Of a DNA stretch of 64,000 bases, positions 41,921 to 49,692 are shown in pieces. The DNA comes from WLND01 sp040398845 (GTDB lineage Bacteria > Actinomycetota > Actinomycetes > S36-B12). The position numbers and the translations under genes are program-made. The notes under the pieces were generated by a model, which saw only the letters and a list, made by a program, of their open reading frames with translations, was not told the origin of the DNA and made no database searches. Every line of letters starts with the position of its first letter. The first letter of the stretch is position 1. Where the stretch lies: the NCBI GenBank assembly GCA_040398845.1, contig JBBATH010000002.1, positions 124,001 through 188,000 of the forward strand. The letters are read 5' to 3'.

Positions 41921-42018
41921 GCAATCGCTCCCCCGATTGCGGGGTATGGTTGACGCACTTCGGGTTTTTGCCGCCTCAGCGGCGCGTGCTCCTTTTCTAC
42001 AGGTTCGCGGCAACCTGT
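41921..42018 (+). promoter_or_regulatory. Structured leader of the DEAD-box helicase gene
   Basis: Three hairpins are clustered in the gap: GCAATCG/CGATTGC (41921-41940), GCCGC/GCGGC (41970-41983) preceded by a T run, and a perfect ACAGGTT/AACCTGT hairpin (41999-42018) ending 15 nt before the ribosome site. The first may terminate the transpeptidase transcript. The others suggest post-transcriptional control of the helicase. Confidence 0.5.
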
Positions 42019-42046
42019 GAACAGCACGTAATCAAGGGAGTTCCTC

Positions 42047-43546
42047 ATTACCGCAACGAATACTGCCCGGTCGACATCAAGTGACCGAGGTGGCAGACCC
42101 CAGCGCTCAGAACCGTCCGGCCCCAGCCGGCAAGGCAACTCATCCGGCCCTCGCCAGCAAGGCAACTCATCCGGCCGCGGCGCAAGCGCCAAACGCCAAG
42201 CGCCAAGTACTCAGCGCCAAGCGCCGGCCAAGCTGCCAGAACTGCCGCCGATCACCGCACCCTCAGCCAAGTCAGCTGCCGTCGCAGCGTCTGGCACCGG
42301 CTTCTCAGCGCTCGGCGTACCAGCGCCGCTCGTCGCACTGCTCACCGCCCAGCAGGTCACCGAGCCATTCCCCATTCAGGAGGCAACCCTCCCGGATTCA
42401 CTCGCCGGTCGCGATGTTCTTGGCCAGGGGCGAACGGGGTCAGGTAAGACCCTCGCATTCGCACTGCCCATCGTGGCTCGCCTCGCAGCGGATCCAATGG
42501 CACCGATGCGTGGGCGCCCGCGGGCCCTTGTGCTCGTCCCGACCCGAGAGCTCGCCACTCAGCTGGCAGCGGTCATCGAGCCGCTGGCAGCCGCCTACGG
42601 GATGAAGACCGCAACCGTCTTCGGTGGGGTCACCCACGCCGCTCAGCGCAAGGCTTTCGCCACGGGCGTCGAAATCGTCGTTGCCTGTCCCGGACGCCTC
42701 TTGGACCACATGCAGGCTGGCGATGTTTCCCTCGATCGTATCGAGGTGTGCGTCCTTGATGAGGCTGACCACATGGCCGATCAGGGCTTCCTGCCGATGG
42801 TGAAGCGGATCCTCGATCACACACCAGAGAACGGTCAACGACTGCTGTTCTCCGCAACCCTCGCTGGCGGCGTTGACACCCTCATCGACCGGTATCTCAC
42901 CAACCCGGTTTCGCATGCAGCTGGCGTCGAGGGACCGGTGCTCCTCGAGCATCGCGTCATCGTTGTCGAGGAGGCTGATCGAGTCGAAGAGATCGCTCGA
43001 ATGGCCCGAGAGGGCCGGGTGGTCGTGTTCACGCGCACGAAGCACCGCGCAAAGCAACTCGCTCGCAAGCTCGACGCCATCGGAGTCGGCGCAGTCGAGT
43101 TGCACGGCAACCTTTCCCAGAATGCACGCGAGCGCAACCTTGCGGCCTTCTCAGACGGCACCGCGACCGCACTCGTTGCCACCGACATCGCCGCCAGAGG
43201 CATCCACGTTGATGACGTACCGCTCGTCGTCCATGCCGACCCGCCGGTGGAACACAAGGCCTACACCCATAGGTCTGGCCGGACTGCCCGAGCGGGCGCC
43301 GCCGGACAGGTCGTGACAATCGCGACTCCCGAACAGGTAGGCGAGGTGCGCGACCTCCTTCGCAAGGCGGAGGTCACCGCCCAATGGGAGGGCATCGCGG
43401 TTGCAGCAGGATCGCGCGCTGCCACACCACGTGCCTCCACGCCACGCTCCTCTGCGGGCACTGGCGCATCACGTTCGGCCTCATCGACCGCTCGCCGTTC
43501 GGGCCGGCCTCCAGCACAGCGGTCCGGCAGCAGTCGTTCGCGCTGA
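42047..43546 (+). CDS. DEAD-box RNA helicase, probable ATT start
   Basis: 499 aa if begun at ATT 42047, which lies 6 nt after a strong AAGGGAG ribosome site (42034-42040). The frame is closed by TAA at 42029 and has no ATG, GTG or TTG before GTG 42473, which would delete the Q motif and the Walker A. The first 60 residues are a disordered Arg/Gln/Ser/Gly tail with two RQGNSSG-like repeats. Helicase motifs are complete: FPIQEATLP (Q motif), GRTGSGKT, PTRELA, VLDEADHMA, LLFSATL and HRSGRTARAG. It unwinds structured RNA, for example during cold adaptation or ribosome assembly. Confidence 0.9.
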   Translation: MTATNTARSTSSDRGGRPQRSEPSGPSRQGNSSGPRQQGNSSGRGASAKRQAPSTQRQAPAKLPELPPITAPSAKSAAVAASGTGFSALGVPAPLVALLTAQQVTEPFPIQEATLPDSLAGRDVLGQGRTGSGKTLAFALPIVARLAADPMAPMRGRPRALVLVPTRELATQLAAVIEPLAAAYGMKTATVFGGVTHAAQRKAFATGVEIVVACPGRLLDHMQAGDVSLDRIEVCVLDEADHMADQGFLPMVKRILDHTPENGQRLLFSATLAGGVDTLIDRYLTNPVSHAAGVEGPVLLEHRVIVVEEADRVEEIARMAREGRVVVFTRTKHRAKQLARKLDAIGVGAVELHGNLSQNARERNLAAFSDGTATALVATDIAARGIHVDDVPLVVHADPPVEHKAYTHRSGRTARAGAAGQVVTIATPEQVGEVRDLLRKAEVTAQWEGIAVAAGSRAATPRASTPRSSAGTGASRSASSTARRSGRPPAQRSGSSRSR

Positions 43547-43683
43547 GCCGGGATCCCCTCAAGACTCCGCAAGAAATCCATCGTGTCGCGGGCCTGTTTT
43601 CCGAACTATGAGGCCTGCGGGGCATAGCCTGCACCTACGAGTTCTTGATCAGCGGTAGATCTTCCCGACCAAAGGGGTTCGAC

Positions 43684-44145
43684 ATGACACGACCGTCAAC
43701 GAAGGTCATGGCCTTCGCAGCCTTCGGCTTGCTCGCGGCCACCACACTCGGCGCATGCAGCGATTCGGCAGAGACCGTGCCCACGGTAACCCCTTCGGTG
43801 GCAATGTCCGCTCTTGCGGAGCCCTCGCTTGAGGCAGCGGAAGACATCATGGTGGGCCAAGATCCCGCTACTTGGTCACCTGTCATCGTGAAGGCGAAAA
43901 AGAAGAGGATCGACCTCATTCCGAGCCAGATTGCCGTGTTCCCTGACTTCGAGTACTCGAAGAAGACGGGCTACGTGGCGGTCTCATCGGATCCTGCGAT
44001 CATCGAGATCCTCCCGGCCGGGAACGGCACCGCCGTCGGAATCCGTGCCGTCGGACCCGGCACCGCGGTCGTGAAGGTGTACGACGGCCCAGTTGACGCC
44101 AAGGGCAAGGTCGTTCAGAAAGTTAGGGTCACTGTTAATCCGTAG
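43684..44145 (+). CDS. Secreted lipoprotein with Ig-like domain
   Basis: 153 aa. Signal peptide with lipobox LAATTLGACSD. The mature part is a single beta-sandwich-like domain (GYVAVSSDPAIIEILPAGNGTAVGIRAVGPGTAVVKVYDG) resembling a bacterial Ig-like repeat. AAAGGGG precedes ATG 43684. Specific function unknown. Confidence 0.72.
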   Translation: MTRPSTKVMAFAAFGLLAATTLGACSDSAETVPTVTPSVAMSALAEPSLEAAEDIMVGQDPATWSPVIVKAKKKRIDLIPSQIAVFPDFEYSKKTGYVAVSSDPAIIEILPAGNGTAVGIRAVGPGTAVVKVYDGPVDAKGKVVQKVRVTVNP

Positions 44146-44183
44146 TTCGGGGATGTCGGTGCTGCTCCTTGCCGCTACTCGGG

Positions 44184-44189
44184 TAGGGT
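44184..44189 (+). promoter_or_regulatory. -10 element of the TAXI gene
   Basis: TAGGGT ends 6 nt before ATG 44196; leaderless arrangement. Confidence 0.5.
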
Positions 44190-44195
44190 CGCAAG

Positions 44196-45383
44196 ATGAC
44201 CAAGCGTCTTTGGCAGATTTCGGTCGCGACGTCGATCGTTGTCATTGTGTGCGGCTTGTTGACCGTAAGCCTCCTGAGAACCCTCAACCCCATCGTCGTT
44301 GGCGTTCGCGAGGGTTCCAAGTTCCAGGCTGACACTGCCGCCAGCATTGTCGCCGGACTGAAAGCGAATACCTACTCCAGCGAGACAATGACGATCAGCG
44401 CCGACCAAAGCCAAGGTCGGTCTGCGGAGAGCCCAGACAGCCCAGTCGACATCGAAATCACGGGGAGTCCCCTCACCGCAAGCGATCACCCTGACCTCGT
44501 GAGCCTCGGTGTCATCATCGAGTTGCCAATCCTCCTCGTCGTTCACGCAGACAGCACCGACATCACCAGCCCACGGGACCTCAAGGGCAAGAGGATCGAG
44601 GTTGGCGTCGACGGCACCACTATCGCATCGGTGGCCGAGCAGATCCTCGCCAGTTACGGCGTCATCGCGACAAACTCGACCTTCAGTCACGATTCCGATG
44701 GCGAGGCCTTAACCTCGTTCGCAGCGAAGCGGGCAGACGCCGCCTTCGTCTACTTCAACCCAGGGCTCGATCAATTCGGCCGCCTCGCCGTCAGCGGTGA
44801 CTACCACGTACTCGACCTGCCTGAGAACATTGCGCTCGCCGGCCAGATCGGAACCGTTGTTCCGACAACCGTGCCTCGGGGGGCCTTCAGTGTCGAACTC
44901 TCGCGACCAGACCGCAACATTCCAACCGTCGCGGTGCCCGTCACCGTCGTTGCGAACAAGATGATCCGCGATGGAGCGGCGTATGCCATCGTCCAAGCGC
45001 TCACCGCACAGTTCAGCCGCGGGACTGTTCTTGCCCCTCCGGGGACCTTCCCAAAATTAGACGGCACACTGCCCATTCATGACGCGGCACTCGAATATGC
45101 CCTCACAGGAAGCGTCCCGTGGCAGTACGAGGCCCTCCCTGGATTCATCGCCGATCAATGGACCGCACTCCTCGTCATCGGTTCGATCCTCCTGCTCGTT
45201 GCGTCGATCTATTCAGTGTTCTTCCCGGAGGTCTACGGATTGTGGACAGGTATCCTGCGCCCGCGGTTTGATCGAATGGACCGGGAGATGCTTCAGACGG
45301 CGCTCGCGAACGGCAAGGAACTCGGCCCTCGGCAGCGTGCCAGACTCATGAAACTGCTGGACGACACCGGCACCAAGTCGTGA
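44196..45383 (+). CDS. TAXI-family TRAP solute-binding protein with membrane anchors
   Basis: 395 aa. N-terminal membrane anchor (ISVATSIVVIVCGLLTVSLL), a periplasmic-binding fold of the TAXI type with the DLKGKRIEVGVDGTTIASVAEQIL block, and a C-terminal helix (WTALLVIGSILLLVASIYSVFF) followed by a charged tail. No TRAP permease is in the window. The two-anchor architecture suggests it serves as a sensor or as a subunit of a permease encoded elsewhere. Confidence 0.75.
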   Translation: MTKRLWQISVATSIVVIVCGLLTVSLLRTLNPIVVGVREGSKFQADTAASIVAGLKANTYSSETMTISADQSQGRSAESPDSPVDIEITGSPLTASDHPDLVSLGVIIELPILLVVHADSTDITSPRDLKGKRIEVGVDGTTIASVAEQILASYGVIATNSTFSHDSDGEALTSFAAKRADAAFVYFNPGLDQFGRLAVSGDYHVLDLPENIALAGQIGTVVPTTVPRGAFSVELSRPDRNIPTVAVPVTVVANKMIRDGAAYAIVQALTAQFSRGTVLAPPGTFPKLDGTLPIHDAALEYALTGSVPWQYEALPGFIADQWTALLVIGSILLLVASIYSVFFPEVYGLWTGILRPRFDRMDREMLQTALANGKELGPRQRARLMKLLDDTGTKS

Positions 45384-45573
45384 TCTGGACGCAGGTTTCG
45401 CCGCTCCGTCCGACCGATGTTTCGTCTGCAAACGTCGCCCGTCAGACTTCCACATTTTCGGCATATTGGGCATAATTAGTGAGTTCGGGCAGCGAGTTGA
45501 CCGTCCGCCGGGAGTAAACCCGCACGGGAATCGATGCCATAGCCGCGTCAGTTGAGTCAAGAGCTGAGGACAC

Positions 45574-47445
45574 ATGACGACCCCCCCGTTCATCGATCCG
45601 TCAGCCGAACCACCGCTCATGAGGCCACTCGTGTCTATTCGGGCGGATCACGCACGCATCACTCCGGGTGATGCATTCCGCGCTAACTTTGACGTCCGCA
45701 ACGCCGGCACCATTGTCGAGACCTATGACCTCATCGCGCTGGGCCCAGCCGCACCGTGGGTGGAAATAGATCCGCCAACCCTTTCCCTCTTTCCCGGAGA
45801 GGAGGCGACCGCCGTCGTCACACTGAGACCGCCACTATCCCCCAGCGTCGTCTCGGGAGAATACGCTGTCGGAGTTCAAGCGATGTCGCAGGTTCGCCGA
45901 GCCAATGCCTCGTCCGACGAGATGACCGTGTCGGTCGCCCCGTTCTACCGTTTTTCGACAGCGATCGGGCGCAACAGCTTCGCGATCCGAACGAAGGCAA
46001 GACTGCTCGTCCAAGTGAGCAATGAGGGCAACTCCACCGTTACGTATCAGATCGAAGCCGACGACCCGGAGGGCTACCTCACCGTCAAGCCCGAGGAACC
46101 TACTATCACGCTCGCCCCCGGCGAGTCTCGGTGGTCCGGAGTGCTCGTAAAGGCAGCGCCCCGAATCATCGGGACAAGTTTTGACACCCGCGCCTTCATC
46201 GCCACAATCACCCCTATTCTCAATGTCGATTCGGGGATGCCCATCGTCGATCCGGAGACCGACGATGCTCGGGGAAGTGTGCTGCACAAGCCCTTCATTC
46301 GCGTACGTCTTGGATTTTTTGGCAAACTCGTCCTCCTCATTGGGCTTCTCGCCCTCATTGCCGTGTTTCTCGTCTCCCGGTTCCTTGACTCCGAACCTCC
46401 CGCCACGGCCGGGGCCCCCCCCGTTCCAAATAATGTGCAGGCCACCACTGCCGGGCCTGGGCAAGTGGTGCTCACCTGGGAGCAATCACCGGGCGCGACG
46501 AACTACGCCGTCTACTCTGTGGGCTCGGCCGGCGACCCCGCGACAAAGAGTAGTTCCGCCAGCTCGGTCGCGCTCAGGGCAAGTGCCACGCCAAGCCCGA
46601 GCGTAAGCCCGCTCGCAGAGGAGCGTGAGCGATCAAACCGGGCCTCACCAATTTGCGAGGGATGCACAGAGGTCGCAACTGTCGATGGCGGCACCACTCG
46701 ATACGTCGTCGAGGCAGTCGTTCCCGGGGAGGCCTGCTACCGAGTCGCTGCGAAAGTGGACGCCATCCAGTCGCTCTATAGCCCGCAATCGTGCACATTC
46801 GTTCCCGACCCGAACGGTGTCGATGTCAATGGCGATGGCACATCCGATGGCATCGACACAAACGGCGACGGTTCACCTGATTCGCCACTGGCCGGGCCTG
46901 GGGCATCGCAGGAGCCAACTCCGCCCGCCCCTTGCCCGCCCATGGACACCAAAGCGCAGCCAATTTCTGCCACGTCAATGGCAATCCTCTGGGCCGCGGC
47001 AACAGCACCACCCCGAGGCATGAGTGCCCCGCCATTGCCGGTTGGTGCCAACCCCTCGACAAGGGCCGGGCTGAAACCAACCGTTGATGCCGTCACCTCA
47101 AAGGTGTGTGATCCGGCGGCCACCATCACTGGTTGGACGATTCAGCGGAAGATCTTCACGGGTTGGTCCGACGTCGCGGTGACACCGAAGGCCGCCGACA
47201 CCGCCGCAGAGGTTCGCGACCTGAGCCCGGGCACCCGGTACTGCTTTCGAATGAAGTCGACCAGCGCCGAAGGCGAGTCGGTGTACACGAGGGCGTTCTG
47301 CGGAACCACCGCGGGCTCGGCCCCCGAGGAATCCTCGTCACCATCCTCGTCACCATCACTATCACCATCACCATCACCATCAACTTCCGGCTCGACGGCC
47401 ACCCCAGTGCCTTCGGCCAGCGGCGCACCCACTCCACCAAATTAG
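45574..47445 (+). CDS. eCIS-associated membrane protein with FN3 domains
   Basis: 623 aa. Residues 1-230 form two beta-sandwich domains (RANFDVRNAGTIVETYDLIALGP and RLLVQVSNEGNSTVTYQIEADDPEG, COG1470-like), then one membrane helix (GKLVLLIGLLALIAVFLVSRFL), a fibronectin type III domain (VQATTAGPGQVVLTWEQSPGATNYAVY), a calcium-loop-like stretch (VDVNGDGTSDGIDTNGDGSPDSP) and a second FN3 domain ending in a Ser-Pro tail. Proteins of this design accompany actinobacterial injection-system loci. It faces the locus and is convergent with the zinc-ribbon gene. The membrane helix could anchor or receive the particle; this is inference. Confidence 0.7.
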   Translation: MTTPPFIDPSAEPPLMRPLVSIRADHARITPGDAFRANFDVRNAGTIVETYDLIALGPAAPWVEIDPPTLSLFPGEEATAVVTLRPPLSPSVVSGEYAVGVQAMSQVRRANASSDEMTVSVAPFYRFSTAIGRNSFAIRTKARLLVQVSNEGNSTVTYQIEADDPEGYLTVKPEEPTITLAPGESRWSGVLVKAAPRIIGTSFDTRAFIATITPILNVDSGMPIVDPETDDARGSVLHKPFIRVRLGFFGKLVLLIGLLALIAVFLVSRFLDSEPPATAGAPPVPNNVQATTAGPGQVVLTWEQSPGATNYAVYSVGSAGDPATKSSSASSVALRASATPSPSVSPLAEERERSNRASPICEGCTEVATVDGGTTRYVVEAVVPGEACYRVAAKVDAIQSLYSPQSCTFVPDPNGVDVNGDGTSDGIDTNGDGSPDSPLAGPGASQEPTPPAPCPPMDTKAQPISATSMAILWAAATAPPRGMSAPPLPVGANPSTRAGLKPTVDAVTSKVCDPAATITGWTIQRKIFTGWSDVAVTPKAADTAAEVRDLSPGTRYCFRMKSTSAEGESVYTRAFCGTTAGSAPEESSSPSSSPSLSPSPSPSTSGSTATPVPSASGAPTPPN

Positions 47446-47504
47446 GGAACTCAGGCAGCCAGCTAGCGATGACTCGGAGACGTCGAATCCGAGCGCCGGT
47501 CGAC

Positions 47505-49079
47505 TCAGCCGCCCGGTGACCTCGGGATCCCGGGGAGTTTCGGCTCCCGAGGGCCGTCCTGGATCCCGATGACGGGCGGCGCTGACGGTACCTTGAGGAA
47601 CTCCGTGCCGCTAATCGCGACCTCGCCGATATCTCCCTCAAGTGCACCACGCGGCGGGTACACGCTGTTGATGGTGAGCGCCACCGTCTTGGTGCCCACC
47701 AACTGAAATTCCACGAGTTGCCTCAGTGCCTGTTCATCGTCGACCGGTTGCAGAACGGCGGTCGACGAAGTTCCGTCATCGAACGTCAGGGTAATGTCCT
47801 TGGGCGTTGCGAGCGCGCGAGAGTCGAACTGCGGACCTTGAATCCCTGGGTAGATCACCATGCGATTGATGGGGCTGTTGTCGGCGAGGGTGTAGGTGAG
47901 GACCGTACCGATGCCAAAGCCTGGACTGGTGTCGGATGCCCAGAATGTCCTGACATCCGAGCCCGCTATGAGGTTTGCCGACGTGCCAGGCAGGGTTGAG
48001 GTCGAGGCGACACTTTCGATGTCCTGACGATCACCGGTGTACGGATCAAGCCACTGGCTGATCTGCCGGTAGACGGTCGTAACGCCACCCCTCCACCGCA
48101 GCGCTCCGGGACCAAAGAATGCGATAAGCAGGGTTGACATCACAATGACCACGACCCCCCCTGCCATTAACGGTTGACGCCAACTGCGGGTCGGAGACCG
48201 CCGACCCCTTCGCTTCTTGCCCTTGTTCGAATTCTTCTCATCCTCTGGCGTGGCAACGACAGCCACGGTGCTCGGGGCCAAGTTGGCCCCCGCCATGACA
48301 CCGCCGCACCAGTCGCAGTAGCGACGGGTCGCACTGTTTGGCTTGCCGCAGATCGGACATGGGGTGTCTCCCATGGTGGCCCTAGCGATGGTCGGGCTCC
48401 GCGTCTTCACCACCACCGCATCGACGAGTTGAGGTGCCCGGGCTTCGAGTCCCCCTGCCTCCTCTTCGTCGGCAGCCTCCTCAACACCGACCTCCGGCAC
48501 GTGTTCCCCGTGCTCCTCCTTTTGCTCGAACTCGACGAAGAACAACAGGCCAGACGCCAAAGCCCATCCCACGATGACCGGAATCGTCACGAGCAGGGTG
48601 CTCCAGCCTCCCAACACTGCGACGATGAGCACGATCAACCCGGACAGGACTCCGGCGGCGATATAGCCCCGACGCTGGGGGGGAGTTGGCTGGTACCAGG
48701 GAATCCGGCGCGGACCCAACGGCTCCACGGTCGCCTCAATCGTCTCCTCAGGTTTCGAGGCTCCGGGCTCGGGCTCAACGTCCTGGCTCGGGTCAACGTC
48801 CTGGCTCGGGTCAACGTCCTGGCTCGGGTCAACGTCCTGGCTCGGCTCAGAAATCAACTCGAGAACGTCGTCTGGCGCAGGCTGATCGGGCGCGTGTTCC
48901 TTTGGGGTTACCTCTTCAACGAGGATAGCTGCCGGCGGTTCTTCAACCGGCGCATCGGGCGACCAAGGGGGCTCGCCCGCGAACTCGAGATACGCAATGC
49001 AGTGGGGGCAGTACGGGCCCCACGGAACGACGGTTCCGCAGCGCGTGCAGGTAATGTCCGGGTGCATCGAAACTGTCAC
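47505..49079 (-). CDS. eCIS-associated zinc-ribbon membrane protein
   Basis: 524 aa. N-terminal zinc ribbon CTRCGTVVPWGPYCPHC, an acidic linker with four DPSQDV repeats, two membrane helices (VLSGLIVLIVAVLGGWSTLLVTIPVIVGWALASGLLFFVE), a second ribbon CPICGKPNSATRRYCDWC, a further membrane helix (GGVVVIVMSTLLIAFFGPGA), and a C-terminal discoidin-like (NADase-type glycan-binding) domain. It is the last gene of the minus-strand injection-system operon, with 7 bp to the tail-protein gene. Its topology suggests a docking or receptor role. Confidence 0.72.
   Translation of the reverse strand: MTVSMHPDITCTRCGTVVPWGPYCPHCIAYLEFAGEPPWSPDAPVEEPPAAILVEEVTPKEHAPDQPAPDDVLELISEPSQDVDPSQDVDPSQDVDPSQDVEPEPGASKPEETIEATVEPLGPRRIPWYQPTPPQRRGYIAAGVLSGLIVLIVAVLGGWSTLLVTIPVIVGWALASGLLFFVEFEQKEEHGEHVPEVGVEEAADEEEAGGLEARAPQLVDAVVVKTRSPTIARATMGDTPCPICGKPNSATRRYCDWCGGVMAGANLAPSTVAVVATPEDEKNSNKGKKRRGRRSPTRSWRQPLMAGGVVVIVMSTLLIAFFGPGALRWRGGVTTVYRQISQWLDPYTGDRQDIESVASTSTLPGTSANLIAGSDVRTFWASDTSPGFGIGTVLTYTLADNSPINRMVIYPGIQGPQFDSRALATPKDITLTFDDGTSSTAVLQPVDDEQALRQLVEFQLVGTKTVALTINSVYPPRGALEGDIGEVAISGTEFLKVPSAPPVIGIQDGPREPKLPGIPRSPGG
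48775..48846. repeat. Four tandem 18-bp repeats in the zinc-ribbon gene
   Basis: Unit TCAACGTCCTGGCTCGGG repeated four times (last copy slightly changed), encoding DPSQDV on the minus strand. In frame, so length variation is tolerated. Confidence 0.9.
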
Positions 49080-49086
49080 GATTACC

Positions 49087-49692
49087 TCAGCGCCCCGCCG
49101 TCACCTTGAGGCAGACATGGGCCGGGACCAGGCTTTGCGCGATGCGAGTCACGCGGGCCACCTCTTGCTTGCCCTTGACTCGCGGGGTGATGACTCGCGG
49201 GGTGATCGTCAGCGACACCGTCGGTGCAGGAGCCTCGGGCCATGAGGCAGGGTCAGTCGGCACCGTACTCGTGATCGTGCTGCCCGACTCCGTGATTCGC
49301 AACGCCGACACCTCGTGCGGCAGCAGACGATCTCGAATGCCCTTTTCTGTCCCACCCCATTTCGATCTCAGGTGTGCCTCGGAGACATCGCGCCGAATGG
49401 AATCCTCACTCCAGGCATCGTCGATCGTTGCGAGCAACCATGCACCCATGTAGAGGACCATGTCGGTTGGTGCGATCAGGGGGTCGAGGTAGGCGTCAAA
49501 GCAATCGATGACGCTGATCGCCGGCGCGATGACCTCATCGAGGGATGCGAGGAAACTCCGGACGAAAGGGTCGTCAGCGAGCATCGCCGGCACCTGCATT
49601 TCGAGCGGAAATGGGCTGTGCAGTCCCGGGAGCACCCCCCGACCGGCGCCCGGGCTCAGGGTCGAGGTTCGAAGGTCAAGTTCAGTTGTCAC
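49087..49692 (-). CDS. eCIS phage tail protein I-like (Cis12-type)
   Basis: 201 aa, matching the short tail proteins that follow baseplate J in injection systems: PFPLEMQVPAMLADDPFVRSFLASLDEVIAPAISVIDCFDAYLDPLIAPTDMVLYMGAWLL and REDVSEAHLRSKWGGTEKGI-type blocks. It overlaps the J-like gene by 4 bp. It should complete the baseplate wedge with Cis11. Confidence 0.8.
   Translation of the reverse strand: MTTELDLRTSTLSPGAGRGVLPGLHSPFPLEMQVPAMLADDPFVRSFLASLDEVIAPAISVIDCFDAYLDPLIAPTDMVLYMGAWLLATIDDAWSEDSIRRDVSEAHLRSKWGGTEKGIRDRLLPHEVSALRITESGSTITSTVPTDPASWPEAPAPTVSLTITPRVITPRVKGKQEVARVTRIAQSLVPAHVCLKVTAGR

Noticed and set aside
42473..43546. DEAD-box helicase starting at GTG 42473
   Set aside because: This start removes the Q motif and GRTGSGKT, which are intact upstream in the same frame; the ATT start with a strong ribosome site explains the full protein.
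45384..45573. Riboswitch in the gap before the FN3 protein
   Set aside because: Short GC stems (CGGG/CCCG) and a TAATTAG box are visible, but I could not fit any known aptamer consensus; treated as a plain promoter region.
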